This document shows, one piece after another, positions 35,149 through 44,517 of a stretch of 64,000 bases of DNA. The stretch's first letter is position 1. Every line of letters begins with the position of its first letter. This stretch comes from Dyadobacter sp. CY261 (lineage in GTDB: Bacteria > Bacteroidota > Bacteroidia > Cytophagales > Spirosomataceae). Position numbers and translations under genes: made by a program. The notes beneath the pieces were generated by a model. It ran no database searches. It had not been told where the DNA came from and saw only the letters and a list, made by a program, of their open reading frames with translations. Where the stretch lies: assembly GCF_021440085.1 (NCBI RefSeq), contig NZ_JAKCPW010000007.1, positions 434,001-498,000 on the forward strand. Direction: 5' to 3'.

Positions 35149-36384
35149 CTACTCCACAATCAGGGTAACATTTTGTTCTTGAAGCTTCGAACTGCTTACG
35201 CCACGTTCGAGCCATTTGGTGCGGATGATCAGGCCGAGTACCGCGATCACCAGCACCGCGTACCCAGCACCCAGCCATACCTGACTATCTATCTGAATGG
35301 TTTTCACAACGACATAGCTGAATGCAGACGTGGAGAGAATGTAGCCTCCGCCCGTCAGGCCGCTCGCCAGGCCGCCGAATTGGGTGAAGCGTGTGAGGCA
35401 GTAAGCCAGCATTCCGTTGAAAATGAAACCCGAGGCGGCGTGCAACAGAATGACGTAAGCCATCAGCGTGTAGAGGTTGTGGATTTGCAAAGTCAGCATG
35501 ATCAGCAAGCCAGAGACTACGAGCTGAGCGACAGCAGCGGTGAATAGTTTTTTGTAAAATGGCTTGGAGATCAACGCCTTCGAAAGTAAACTTCCGCTAA
35601 GCATGGCCAAACCCGAAATCATGGAGCAATTACCCGTAACCGTCGCAGAGTAGTGCATCACTTCCTCGATCAGAAATGGGCTCGACATGTTGTAGATCAT
35701 CAAAACCCCATACGACAAGCCCAAAATGAGCAGACCGGACGTGAAATCACGTGTGCTGAGCATCGACCGGTACGCATTACCGATGGTTTTCAGCCGAAAA
35801 GGAACCTTGGTTACGATCGTCTCGCCGCTGAACACTAGTTCCAGCACCAGGAAAACAATGCCGAACCAGGCCAAAAAGTAAAAGTTGGATTGCCATCCGA
35901 AATTCGTTTGAAGATAACCACCAAGGAATGGCGCAATAATTGGTGCGGCGGACCAGATCACTGAAAAAAGGCTGGTATAATGTTTCAGTTTTTCGCCCTC
36001 GAACAGGTCGAAGAAAAACGACCGTTTGCTAACCACAATAATGGCCGACATAACACCCTGCACGCCCCGCATCACATAGATCACTTCCAGATTTTCGGTG
36101 TTCGCGATGGCAAAGCTGGCCAGGCTAAAACCGGCCAACGCCACGATATTGGGCCAAAAACGGCCGTAACTGTCTAGTAGTCCACCCACCAGCAGCTGGC
36201 TTATGCCATAGGTCGCGAGAAAAATGGAGATACAGAGTTGCACTGCCGAGGGCGAAGCGTGCAATTGTGCGCTCATGGCCGGAAGTGAAGGAATGAACAC
36301 ATCGAGCGCAAACCCGGTGATAGGGATCAGGCTGAGCGCCAGTATGGTACTAATTGCTTTGTTGGATTCTTTAATTGTTTTCAT
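35149..36384 (-). CDS. Bcr/CflA-type MFS drug-resistance transporter
   Basis: Twelve-helix efflux protein of 411 residues. LALSLIPITGFALDVFIPSLPA is the DHA1 (Bcr/CflA) first-helix signature, and LLDSYGRFWPNIVALAGF is the MFS motif A region. Later helices follow the usual pattern with a central basic loop (FRLKTIGNAYRSML). Related transporters export drugs, sulfonamides or dipeptides by proton antiport. ATG 36384 is chosen to fit the family start. An AraC-family gene lies 87 bp upstream on the same strand and could control or be co-transcribed with it; a palindrome lies in the gap. Confidence 0.85.
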   Translation of the reverse strand: MKTIKESNKAISTILALSLIPITGFALDVFIPSLPAMSAQLHASPSAVQLCISIFLATYGISQLLVGGLLDSYGRFWPNIVALAGFSLASFAIANTENLEVIYVMRGVQGVMSAIIVVSKRSFFFDLFEGEKLKHYTSLFSVIWSAAPIIAPFLGGYLQTNFGWQSNFYFLAWFGIVFLVLELVFSGETIVTKVPFRLKTIGNAYRSMLSTRDFTSGLLILGLSYGVLMIYNMSSPFLIEEVMHYSATVTGNCSMISGLAMLSGSLLSKALISKPFYKKLFTAAVAQLVVSGLLIMLTLQIHNLYTLMAYVILLHAASGFIFNGMLAYCLTRFTQFGGLASGLTGGGYILSTSAFSYVVVKTIQIDSQVWLGAGYAVLVIAVLGLIIRTKWLERGVSSSKLQEQNVTLIVE

Positions 36385-36386
36385 GT

Positions 36387-36423
36387 GCTTGCATTTACCT
36401 ATTACAAAGGTAGGTATGCAAGC
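36387..36423 (-). promoter_or_regulatory. Palindrome overlapping a candidate -7 box, upstream of the MFS gene
   Basis: GCTTGCAT (36387-36394) and ATGCAAGC (36416-36423) are exact reverse complements; an inner ACCT/AGGT pair lies between them with a two-base bulge. On the minus strand the same stretch contains TACCTTTG (complement of 36405-36412), an exact TAnnTTTG box, about 20 bases before the MFS start. No -33 element is clear. Location and symmetry suggest an operator site, possibly for the adjacent AraC regulator. Confidence 0.45.
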
Positions 36424-36471
36424 AGGGGCGGTGGTAATAAGAATCAAAGCAATGCTTATACAAATCAAATG

Positions 36472-37374
36472 TCATCCGATTTGCCGGAGCTGCTCCCGGT
36501 ACAGCAGCGGTGTGACGCTGGCATTCTGCTTGAAATATTTGTTAAAATGGGATGGATACTCAAAACCGAGCGTGTAGGCGATTTGAGCCGCGTCCCAGTC
36601 GGTATTCGCCAGCAATGTTTTCGCTTCCTCCACAATGCGCTCGTGAATGATGTCCCGGGTAGTTTTGCCCGTCGATCGTTTGAGTACGTTGTTCAAATGG
36701 TTGACGTGGATGTTCAGCTGATCGGCGTATGCGGCCGGTGTGAGCAACCTGAGCGGATTCTCGGGGGAATCGACCGGGAACTGCTGATTGAGCAATCCGA
36801 AGAAACGGGAAATCAGGCGGTCTTGACTATTGTCGCTCACCACAGGCGCCTGCATATGAATACCTTCCAGAATGATCATCTGTAAAAGGCTTCTGATCAT
36901 ATCAAATTTATAACTGTATGTGGTTGATAATAAGCGCTCCATCTCGCCGAAAAGATAGCGGAAGCGCTGCTCGTTATCCGGGCCCAGCGCAACGACAGAC
37001 TCAATGGAGGGGTTGAACAACGCACTCCGGTAACGCACTTCCTGCCGGATGCTGTTCAGTAAAAACGTGTCGTTGAACAAGCAATAGTAACCCGTTTGTG
37101 ATTCTGAAATAGCCTGATAGCAGGATGGTACGGTTGGATTCGAAAATATAATCCCCGCGCCTTGAATAGGCGTTTCCCTGCCGTCTGCGAGATGCACACC
37201 CTCCCCAACAATCAGGCATATCTTGTAGTAGTCACGCCGGTTATAGGGTGTCATTTTATTCAGGCAGGTGCGTTGCTTGACATTAAAATGACTGACGTTG
37301 CTTTGTGATGCCAGTTCGGCGGGCATGGGTTGCTTGGTGCGTTCGTAGAACTGTTGCAGTGTTTCGGTATGCAT
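36472..37374 (-). CDS. AraC-family transcriptional regulator
   Basis: Regulator of 300 residues. The C-terminal domain has the AraC double HTH: PAAYADQLNIHVNHLNNVLKR and, after the link, AQIAYTLGFEYPSHFNKYFK. The N-terminal domain is a cupin-like sensor. ATG 37374 gives the standard length; ATG 37416 would add 14 residues that read like the upstream leader. It precedes the Bcr-type MFS gene on the same strand by 87 bp and probably controls it; such AraC/MFS pairs are common in Bacteroidota. Confidence 0.87.
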   Translation of the reverse strand: MHTETLQQFYERTKQPMPAELASQSNVSHFNVKQRTCLNKMTPYNRRDYYKICLIVGEGVHLADGRETPIQGAGIIFSNPTVPSCYQAISESQTGYYCLFNDTFLLNSIRQEVRYRSALFNPSIESVVALGPDNEQRFRYLFGEMERLLSTTYSYKFDMIRSLLQMIILEGIHMQAPVVSDNSQDRLISRFFGLLNQQFPVDSPENPLRLLTPAAYADQLNIHVNHLNNVLKRSTGKTTRDIIHERIVEEAKTLLANTDWDAAQIAYTLGFEYPSHFNKYFKQNASVTPLLYREQLRQIG

Positions 37375-37720
37375 TGGCTTCGCATCTATTATACAAATCA
37401 AAGTCAAAGATAACATTTTACCAACTTATTTCAAACGCCTTGCACGAGGTGTGGCCCCTTTACGGTCTTTCCGGCAACCAGCATCTTGTTCCCGGAGTCC
37501 TGCGCGCCTTATGGAGCAATTCAAACATTCACTTATTCAAAATTAATTCAGGGTGGCGTCCGGATGTTCCCTGCCGGGCATTGCTGTGCGATATCGGACA
37601 GAATTTTAGATTTAGTTTTTATGTAAAATACTGACAGATAAGTAGTTATGATTTTGGCATTCATTTTTTTGTAGGTTCTTTGCAAAATCTTTCCGTTTCT
37701 GAAAACACATCCTCGTCATT
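37375..37720. other. 346-bp divergent intergenic region
   Basis: No gene seen. It separates the AraC gene (minus) from the permease gene (plus) and should hold both promoters. Long T-runs near 37610-37670 are AT-rich spacer rather than a terminator with a stem. Confidence 0.4.
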
Positions 37721-40135
37721 ATGTTTAGAAACTACCTCAAAATCGCCTGGCGCAATCTCTGGAAAAGCAAGACTTTTTCTGTCGTCAACATCGTAGGCCT
37801 GGCTGTCGGCATTGCCGGTGTGCTGCTGATCATCTTTCACATTCGGCATGAGCTGAGTTACGACCAGGGCTTTGAAAAAGCCGATCGCATTTACCGCGTA
37901 ACTTATGAAAGCAAAGGCGAGGATGACAGGCATTGGGCTGCCACGCCGCCGCCGCTTGCCCCGGCACTTGCACAGGCATTCCCCCAAATAGAAGCGATCG
38001 TGAGGCTGCATAGGCTGTACCCGTACCAGTTGTTCAGCGTGACCGGGAACGGGGGCGATGTAAAACGGTTTGAGGAAAAGGGCGGATTTTTCGCCAACGA
38101 GGACGTGATAGCGATGTTCGATCTGCCATTCGCGGCTGGTGACCCAAAATCCGCTCTCAAAAATGCCAATTCCATCGTGGTTACCGAAGCAATGGCCAAA
38201 AGGTATTTCGGGAATACCGAGGTGGTCGGCAAGACGATCGTCGACGACCGCAGCAGATTGCCAATGCTCGTGACGGGCGTGGTGAAAGCATTCCCTTTTC
38301 CAAGCCATTTCCAATTCGATTACCTGGTCTCGATGCCGACCATCGAAAGGTATCTAGATAAGGCCTCGATGGAAAACATCGGCTGGTCGGGCTTCTATAA
38401 TTATGTGTTGCTGAGAAAAGATGCTTCGCGTCAACAGGTGGAAGCGGGGTTCCCCGAATTCGACGCCCGGTTTTATGCGCCGTCGGGAGAGTCCCGCGAG
38501 AAAATCCTCGCGACCCGTCAACTGCATTTGCAGCCCATCCGAGACATCCATTTGCATTCGAAGCTGGAAAAGGAGATGTATGCCAACAGCGATATTACTT
38601 ACGTTTACATTTTTGGTATTGCGGCAATCTTTATCCTGCTTGTTGCTACGGTCAATTTCGTCAATATCTCCACCGCACTGGCATTCAACAGGATGAAGGA
38701 GATCGGCCTCAGAAAAGTCGTGGGCGGCACACGCGGCCAGTTGTTGCGGCAGTTCCTGGGCGAGTCGTTGCTGGTTACGGTGTTGTCGACGGTGCTCGCA
38801 ATACTTCTTTTTAAATTGGTGATGCCCCTTTATTCCAATGTCGCCTCGGGCGGTTTTGTATTCGATCGCATGCTTACCATTCAGAATGCAGCGATTGTGA
38901 CTTTGCTCATCGTCGGTATTGCGCTGCTGGCCGGGTTATATCCGGCCTGGTTTGTGGCACGTTTCAACCCCGTGGTGTCGCTGAAAGGCAAAAAGCTATC
39001 CGGCCCCGCGGTCAATATCGTGCGAAAAGGGTTGATCGTTTTCCAATTTACCGTATCTGTATTTATGATATTCGGAACGATGATCGTCTACCGGCAAATG
39101 CAGCTCTTTCACAATCAGGATTTAGGATTTGACAAAGACCAGGTCATCGCGGTGACGATGTATGACCAAATGCGGGAGAAGTATGGTGTTTTGATGGATG
39201 AAATGTCAAAAAACAGCAGCATTGCTAGCTTTTCGCTGACATCGACCCTCCCGGGCGAGCGTTTCGGTAACTATGAAGCTTTCCCGCTTCACCGTACCGG
39301 CCAGGACGATCTGCCGGAAAATGCCCGGATGCTCTGGACGGACGACAAGATATTGACCACATTGGGCATCCAGATTCAGGACGGGCGGAAATTCCGTAGC
39401 CAGTTTCCGGAGATCAAAAACGCCGAATTTATACTGAACGAAGCGGCTGTGAAGGCTTACCGGTTGAAAAGCCCGGTTGGCGAAGCATTTGTGGCGGAAG
39501 GCGACACCGGTACTATTGTTGGCGTGGTAAAGGACTTCAATTTTGCATCACTTCATGCAGGTGTCGAACCGCTGGTGGTGGCATACAATCCCTATCGCAC
39601 CAATTATCTGCTGGTAAAGGTAAAAGCCGGTGCGGTACCAGTGACGATCAAATTCCTCGAAAACCAGGTGCAGACAATCGCGCCAGCCAACAAATTTACC
39701 TACGCTTTCCTGGACGAGAATCTTGACAAACTATACCTGACCGAGAACCGGATGAGTCGGGTTTTCAACGGATTTGCGACATTATCGATATTCATTTCGT
39801 GTCTTGGTCTTTTCGGATTGTCGGCCTACTCCGCAAAACTGCGGGTAAAAGAAGTGGGCGTACGGAAAGTTCTTGGCGCATCGGTGAGCAGCGTAGCAAT
39901 GCTGTTGTCACGCGATTTTATTGTTCTGGTGCTGGTTGCCATTGCCGTATCATTGCCACTGGCATGGTATGCGATGGAACAATGGCTGGGCTCATTCGCC
40001 TATCGTATTTCGATCGGCTGGCAGGCTCCGGTACTGGCCGCCCTCTCAGCGCTATTACTTGCAGTGGTTACCATCAGTTTTCAGGCCGTGAAGACGGCTT
40101 TGCTTAACCCTGTGAAAAACTTGCGGGCGGATTAG
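37721..40135 (+). CDS. ABC-type permease, FtsX/MacB family (two modules)
   Basis: Inner-membrane protein of 804 residues. It starts with the family signature MFRNYLKIAWRNLWKSKTFS and the first TM helix, then a periplasmic MacB_PCD core to about 275, an FtsX membrane block (ALAFNRMKEIGLRKVVGGTR), a second periplasmic core about 420-650 and a final FtsX block (KLRVKEVGVRKVLGASVS). It has no prefix domain, unlike the permease at 18975-21599, and no ATPase gene near it. The substrate is unknown; this class is very expanded in Cytophagales. Confidence 0.88.
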   Translation: MFRNYLKIAWRNLWKSKTFSVVNIVGLAVGIAGVLLIIFHIRHELSYDQGFEKADRIYRVTYESKGEDDRHWAATPPPLAPALAQAFPQIEAIVRLHRLYPYQLFSVTGNGGDVKRFEEKGGFFANEDVIAMFDLPFAAGDPKSALKNANSIVVTEAMAKRYFGNTEVVGKTIVDDRSRLPMLVTGVVKAFPFPSHFQFDYLVSMPTIERYLDKASMENIGWSGFYNYVLLRKDASRQQVEAGFPEFDARFYAPSGESREKILATRQLHLQPIRDIHLHSKLEKEMYANSDITYVYIFGIAAIFILLVATVNFVNISTALAFNRMKEIGLRKVVGGTRGQLLRQFLGESLLVTVLSTVLAILLFKLVMPLYSNVASGGFVFDRMLTIQNAAIVTLLIVGIALLAGLYPAWFVARFNPVVSLKGKKLSGPAVNIVRKGLIVFQFTVSVFMIFGTMIVYRQMQLFHNQDLGFDKDQVIAVTMYDQMREKYGVLMDEMSKNSSIASFSLTSTLPGERFGNYEAFPLHRTGQDDLPENARMLWTDDKILTTLGIQIQDGRKFRSQFPEIKNAEFILNEAAVKAYRLKSPVGEAFVAEGDTGTIVGVVKDFNFASLHAGVEPLVVAYNPYRTNYLLVKVKAGAVPVTIKFLENQVQTIAPANKFTYAFLDENLDKLYLTENRMSRVFNGFATLSIFISCLGLFGLSAYSAKLRVKEVGVRKVLGASVSSVAMLLSRDFIVLVLVAIAVSLPLAWYAMEQWLGSFAYRISIGWQAPVLAALSALLLAVVTISFQAVKTALLNPVKNLRAD

Positions 40136-40193
40136 TGTGCAGTAATTCCGCGCTATCGCTGCCTTTAAGGTCTGGTAGCAGAATGGGAAAGTA

Positions 40194-41390
40194 ATGTCAG
40201 GGTTTGTCATTAAAGTCATTTGGAAGTTTGTTTTGGTCCTGGTTCTTGGGTTGTCTCTTATTTCTTGCGGCGGAGAGCGGAGTACGACTTTCAAAAAGGA
40301 GGAAAAGCAGATTGAGACGATCGCCGATCTCGGTGCATTGCCGTTGACCGCTACCGATCCTGCGGATAATCCCTCAACTCCAGAAAAAGTAGCATTAGGC
40401 CGTCTGCTGTTCTTTGATCCGGTGCTTTCGGGCAATAAGGACATCGCGTGTGCAACGTGTCATCAACCGGAATTCAACTATGCCGAATTTCTCGAAACGT
40501 CGATTGGCGTAAATGGCGTCGGGCGTGGACAGAATCGCAGGTTCTCCGACCCGAACGATATCCCGTTTGTGAAGCGCAACTCTCAAAGTGTTCTGAATAC
40601 GGCTTTCAACGGTTTGTTAAAAAATGCGGAATACGATCCGGCGTCGGCCCCGATGTTCTGGGATATGCGCGCCAGGGGCCTTGAACAGCAAGCTTTGGAA
40701 CCGATTAAAACGTTAGAGGAAATGCGGGGAAGTGCATTTCATGAAAGCAATGTCCTGGATGAGGTGGTAAGCAGGCTTGTTAAAATTCCTGCTTATCGCG
40801 AACTGTTTTCCAGAGCGTTTCCCAGCGAAGCGTCATCGATTAGCCAGCTTAACCTTTCCCGTGCCATTGCCGCTTATGAACGAACGCTGATCGCCACGAA
40901 CACCCGGTTTGACCAGTATATGCGTGGGGATAGCAATGCATTGTCCACAGGCGAGAAGGAGGGTTTGAATGCCTTCCTGGTCACAGGTTGTGCCAAATGC
41001 CATTCCGGACCCATGTTTTCTGATTTTAAACTACACACGTTGGGCGTGCCCGATACTGGAAACCGGAAAGAAAGTGATTTCGGCGCTAACAAAAATTACG
41101 CATTCAGGACACCTTCGCTTCGCAATCTGCGGTATACGGCCCCCTACATGCATAGCGGTAAGTTCACGACGCTGGATCAGGTGTTGATGTTTTATGAAGA
41201 TATCGCCGGCGGCAAGCTGCCCAACCCACTGGTGCAGGCAAAACAGATGGACCCGCTTGCCACACATTTGGATGTCAATTTTAAAGACATTTCCCGGATC
41301 GTGGAGTTTTTGAATACACTCAACGACGATTCATTTGATAAAATCATTCCTGAAAGTGTCCCAAGCGGATTGCCGGTAATGGGGCGCTAA
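40194..41390 (+). CDS. Di-haem cytochrome c peroxidase (MauG/CcpA family) lipoprotein
   Basis: Periplasmic di-haem protein of 398 residues anchored as a lipoprotein (leader ending LGLSLISC). Haem-binding motifs are C86-A-T-C-H90 and C266-A-K-C-H270. Between them are typical CCP features including a YPxxxL-like FDPVLSG, the FWDMRARGLEQQALEPI segment and, late in the chain, RTPSLRNLRYTAPYMHSG, whose Met is a likely axial ligand. It reduces hydrogen peroxide with electrons from a c-type cytochrome or acts as a MauG-like modifying enzyme. It lies 58 bp after the permease gene and precedes the ThuA-like gene, but the three need not be functionally linked. Confidence 0.88.
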   Translation: MSGFVIKVIWKFVLVLVLGLSLISCGGERSTTFKKEEKQIETIADLGALPLTATDPADNPSTPEKVALGRLLFFDPVLSGNKDIACATCHQPEFNYAEFLETSIGVNGVGRGQNRRFSDPNDIPFVKRNSQSVLNTAFNGLLKNAEYDPASAPMFWDMRARGLEQQALEPIKTLEEMRGSAFHESNVLDEVVSRLVKIPAYRELFSRAFPSEASSISQLNLSRAIAAYERTLIATNTRFDQYMRGDSNALSTGEKEGLNAFLVTGCAKCHSGPMFSDFKLHTLGVPDTGNRKESDFGANKNYAFRTPSLRNLRYTAPYMHSGKFTTLDQVLMFYEDIAGGKLPNPLVQAKQMDPLATHLDVNFKDISRIVEFLNTLNDDSFDKIIPESVPSGLPVMGR

Positions 41391-41501
41391 CGATCCCGGC
41401 ATCATTGGCGTTGCTTGATTTAGAAAATCCATTGGTTTACCTTGGCTACCGGCAAAATGCCGTTACGGATACCCTTGCATCGTCCGGTAAACCATCCATA
41501 T

Positions 41502-42482
41502 ATGATAAAAAACTCCAAGCTTCTGTTTTTCCTGCTCATCCTGATCGGCTTGGGCCCGTTTTCACTTTCGTCCCTCGCCCAGCGTTCGCCCTTGCGTGTG
41601 CTGATCGTCGACGGGCAGAACAATCACGAACAATGGCCCAAGATCACGGCCATGATGAAGTATTACCTGGAAAATACCAAAAAATTTACGGTGGACGTTC
41701 AGCGAACGCACTACACCTGGCAGGGCGATAGGCTCGCAGAGGCTTACCCCGTGAAGGGTGGTACACCCACGCAAGCGCTGCCGAAGCCCAAAATGGATTC
41801 CGCTTTTCATCCCAAATTTTCCAACTACGACGTGGTGATCAGCAATTTTGGCTGGAATGCGGCGCCGTGGTCTGCTGACGCACAAAAGGATTTTGAGAAA
41901 TTCATGAAAAACGGCGGCGGCCTGGTAGTGATCCACGCGGCCAACAATTCTTTTCCCGAATGGACAGCCTACAACCAGATGATCGGCCTCGGCGGCTGGG
42001 GCGACCGGACCGAAAAAGACGGCCCTTATGTATATTTCGATGAAAATGGCAAGGAAATACGCGACACAAAGCCCGGTAAGGCCGGTTCTCACGGCGCTCA
42101 GGCAGAATTCAAAATTACCATCCGCGAACCCAATCACCCGATCACGAAGGGCATGCCGGCAACTTGGCTGCATAGTCGCGACGAACTATATGACCGCCTG
42201 CGAGGCCCCGCCGAAAACATGCAGATTCTCGCTACTGCCTTCTCTCCCAAAAGCAACAATGGCACCGACCGAAATGAGCCGATGCTGATGGCGCTTCGAT
42301 ATGGAAAAGGCCGCATTTTTCACATGGCACTGGGTCATGCCGACTATTCGGTTGAATGTGTCGGCTTTATAACCAGCCTTCAACGTGGCAGCCAGTGGGT
42401 CGCGACGGGCAAAGTTGACATTCCCATCCCGGCCGATTTTCCTACGGAAGACAAGACGAGCCAGCGGAAGTTTGACCAGTAG
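41502..42482 (+). CDS. ThuA-domain protein with signal peptide
   Basis: Exported protein of 326 residues, signal peptide MIKNSKLLFFLLILIGLGPF with cleavage near SLAQ. The ThuA-like class-I glutamine amidotransferase fold starts RVLIVDGQNNHEQW, with DVVISNFGWNAAPW and GGGLVVIHAANNSFPEW as conserved core strands and KGRIFHMALGHADY near the end. ThuA was named for trehalose utilisation; most Bacteroidota members are associated with glycan metabolism and their reaction is unknown. ATG 41502 is the start with a proper leader. A bidirectional terminator follows 25 bp later. Confidence 0.85.
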   Translation: MIKNSKLLFFLLILIGLGPFSLSSLAQRSPLRVLIVDGQNNHEQWPKITAMMKYYLENTKKFTVDVQRTHYTWQGDRLAEAYPVKGGTPTQALPKPKMDSAFHPKFSNYDVVISNFGWNAAPWSADAQKDFEKFMKNGGGLVVIHAANNSFPEWTAYNQMIGLGGWGDRTEKDGPYVYFDENGKEIRDTKPGKAGSHGAQAEFKITIREPNHPITKGMPATWLHSRDELYDRLRGPAENMQILATAFSPKSNNGTDRNEPMLMALRYGKGRIFHMALGHADYSVECVGFITSLQRGSQWVATGKVDIPIPADFPTEDKTSQRKFDQ

Positions 42483-42507
42483 TAGTAAATTGGAATGCCG
42501 ATAGTTA

Positions 42508-42553
42508 CACGCAAAAAAAGCCGCGGAATGCACTCCACGGCTTTTTTGCGTGT
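42508..42553. terminator. Bidirectional rho-independent terminator
   Basis: CACGCAAAAAAAGCCG and CGGCTTTTTTGCGTG flank CGGAATGCACTCCA, giving a long near-perfect stem with an A-run on one side and a T-run on the other, so it can end transcription from both directions. It sits between the convergent ThuA-like gene (plus) and the lipoprotein gene at 42569-43297 (minus). Confidence 0.88.
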
Positions 42554-42568
42554 CAAAAATTTAGACTG

Positions 42569-43297
42569 TTATTTCAAGCTCAACGCTTCATCTTCAACCG
42601 AATTACGAAGCATCAACCCCGACGAAACGCTGGCAAGTACCAGTTTCATTTCTTCATCCAGGCCATTCCTGAACCATACTTTACCATTGTTGATGGTCGA
42701 TACGGCGCCGATTACTTTACCGGCTCTCCGGAATTCATAGCCATACACGTCGTTTTGCGTCAGTAATTTTGACGCCCCTTCCAACTCGCGGATACCTGTG
42801 ATTTCGATACGGCTCTGACCGTTTCGGATAAAGCCTGCAGTACTGTTCCCTTTAAGGCTCCTTTCGGCACCATCAATATTATGGACAATGAAATCCCAGC
42901 CCGTTTCATTGATTTTCACAGAACCCGCGCAGAAATTTTTGTATTTGAGGGAAATGGAAAAGTAATCTTCCAGCGGGGACAGTTCCGTTTCCCTGAATTT
43001 GCTCACCAACGCTACATCCGCGCCGAGACCGTTGGCGTCAAACTGTGTAAAACTGATTTTCTCGCTGGCGCCGTTGAATTTGACGATGAACGGGATGCTG
43101 TAACCAAATGTCCAGCCGCGTTTGATCTTGTTCGTTTTGAATGTGCCAAAAGAAAGTGTCTGCCCGATCAGCGAACCTTGCCGGCCTTTCACGGTGTAGA
43201 TTTCCGTTTCATTTTTCAAGTCTTGATCTACTTTCAGTTCGGCGGTTTTGCAGGCGAGCATGGAGCCCACCAGGATGGCGGTAATGTAAATTTTCAT
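42569..43297 (-). CDS. Lipoprotein of unknown function
   Basis: Not assigned to a known family. The leader MKIYITAILVGSMLACKTAE ends in a lipobox (SMLAC), so the mature protein is an acylated envelope protein of about 227 residues. The remainder is predicted to be mostly beta-strand, with motifs GWTFGYSIPFIVKFNG and the C-terminal GAVSTINNGKVWFRNGLDEE. No TonB, OmpA or enzyme signature is visible. ATG 43297 is chosen for the leader; upstream in-frame ATGs would put 26 extra residues before it. Convergent with the ThuA gene across the shared terminator. The 389 bp upstream up to the next gene seem non-coding. Confidence 0.7.
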   Translation of the reverse strand: MKIYITAILVGSMLACKTAELKVDQDLKNETEIYTVKGRQGSLIGQTLSFGTFKTNKIKRGWTFGYSIPFIVKFNGASEKISFTQFDANGLGADVALVSKFRETELSPLEDYFSISLKYKNFCAGSVKINETGWDFIVHNIDGAERSLKGNSTAGFIRNGQSRIEITGIRELEGASKLLTQNDVYGYEFRRAGKVIGAVSTINNGKVWFRNGLDEEMKLVLASVSSGLMLRNSVEDEALSLK

Positions 43298-43686
43298 TTT
43301 GATAAATGGTGCGGTTTTGAAGAATGCGTTCATGGCTAACAGATTAATACTTTTAATGCTGAACCGAAAATACATCCGAAGGTTGCCGTGGGCTGGTTCG
43401 CTATTGAGTGAACGGTCACGAATGGTTTTTGATAATGCTGAACGTCAAGTGGATGGCTGCTCCCAGGCTATGTTAAAGGCAGGTCGGGGGGATTTCTCTG
43501 ATATGGGAGTTGAAGTTTGGATTGGAATGTGTTTGACAAACCAATAGCTATGCCAAAAGTTAACATGGTGAGGCTGAGCTTAGTTGATAGGAGAGGCATT
43601 AAAAAAAGGCACGATATTTCGTTAATCCGCTTTTGGCTTACAAAATACCGTGACGATTTTCGCTGAATGTGGCCTATTTGTCAGCT
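43298..43686. other. 389-bp intergenic region
   Basis: No convincing gene. An 82-codon frame at 43299-43547 (plus) has no family features and overlaps the lipoprotein start region. It should carry the promoter for the minus-strand lipoprotein gene. No hairpin or consensus promoter is obvious. Confidence 0.4.
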
Positions 43687-43932
43687 TTAGTTGCATTCAA
43701 ATACCTTAATCCTGCCGCGGTCAGCCAGGCCGCCGCACTCGCATTTGGCCTTTCCACCCGGACAATCCATCGTTTTAGTGTCATAACCAATAATGCCGCT
43801 GTTATCAAGTACCGGGCAAGAACAAGTCACGCTCTTCAAGGGCTCAGCGTGATCGACACATGACCAGGGGAGGCCGGTCATCATAAGAAGGCAAATCGCT
43901 ACTCCCGCTTTACGGGTAAATAATGCTTTCAT
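43687..43932 (-). CDS. Small cysteine-rich exported protein, probably a lipoprotein
   Basis: Small protein of 81 residues. A basic start and hydrophobic leader (MKALFTRKAGVAICLLMMTG) lead to LPWSC, which could be an SPII cleavage site. The remaining 57 residues contain seven further cysteines in the pattern TCSCP, DCPGGKAKCECGG and FECN. This could be a disulfide-knotted or metal-binding minidomain. No family was recognised. The start ATG at 43932 fits the leader. It stands alone between two intergenic stretches. Confidence 0.6.
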   Translation of the reverse strand: MKALFTRKAGVAICLLMMTGLPWSCVDHAEPLKSVTCSCPVLDNSGIIGYDTKTMDCPGGKAKCECGGLADRGRIKVFECN

Positions 43933-44517
43933 GAGGATTACTGTTTAGGGTGATTGTCGAGTTTGAACTAATTCATTCTGAATAATTTAGGTCGTCTTAA
44001 ATATACAAAAATATATCACTGAAATATTATATTATTTATTCAGGCAATCTTGCGTCACGTTCCAGTTGATCCACCAGGCCGCTGCTGACGTCTTCGGTCG
44101 TGCAATCTGATTTCACCAGCCCCTGGTGAGGTATGAAGTTGATCGTTGCAGCATTTTTGCGCGGAGGCTGCTCTTGCGGGCAGGAGCGAAAACGGGTGGC
44201 CACATACGCTGGGATTCCTTCATAGTTTCATGGCGCGTGATTTCGTATATTTTGTGATGAAATGCGATCTGAGAAATTATTTGGGGCGAAACGCCCGGCT
44301 CGTTGATTACCAGGTCTTTCAAGTCCCAACCTGTTATGATTTTGACAACGACCCATTTGAAAACGCTGCTCGGTATCGCTTTTATTTTGATAGCGAGATT
44401 CGTGTATGCCCAAACCACATTAGAAAAAAATTAAAACCTTTGATTCTAACGAAATATTAATAATCTTTCTGAGTACGTTCATGCGTCCATTGCACAAACT
44501 CCTCTAACAGCGCCCTT
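43933..44517. other. 585-bp region with no clear gene
   Basis: The first part (43970-44040) is very AT-rich. Two overlapping open frames on opposite strands (44113-44418 minus and 44146-44460 plus) have neither recognisable motifs nor a convincing start, so neither is called. A short frame that reads like a signal peptide, at 44336-44434, is described separately. The promoter for the gene at 44518 and that of the minus-strand gene ending at 43687 should lie here. Confidence 0.4.
44336..44434 (+). pseudogene. Possible remnant of an exported protein: signal-peptide-like 32-codon frame
   Basis: From ATG 44336 the frame gives a hydrophobic leader LLGIAFILIARFVYAQ with an AQ-type cleavage site common in Bacteroidota signal peptides, then only TTLEKN before a stop. 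It could be the surviving 5' end of a secreted-protein gene, or a small exported peptide, or chance. Nothing downstream restores a frame. Confidence 0.25.

Noticed and set aside
44113..44460. Two overlapping open frames of about 100 codons on opposite strands.
   Set aside because: Neither has a known motif or convincing start; the region is described as non-coding with low certainty.
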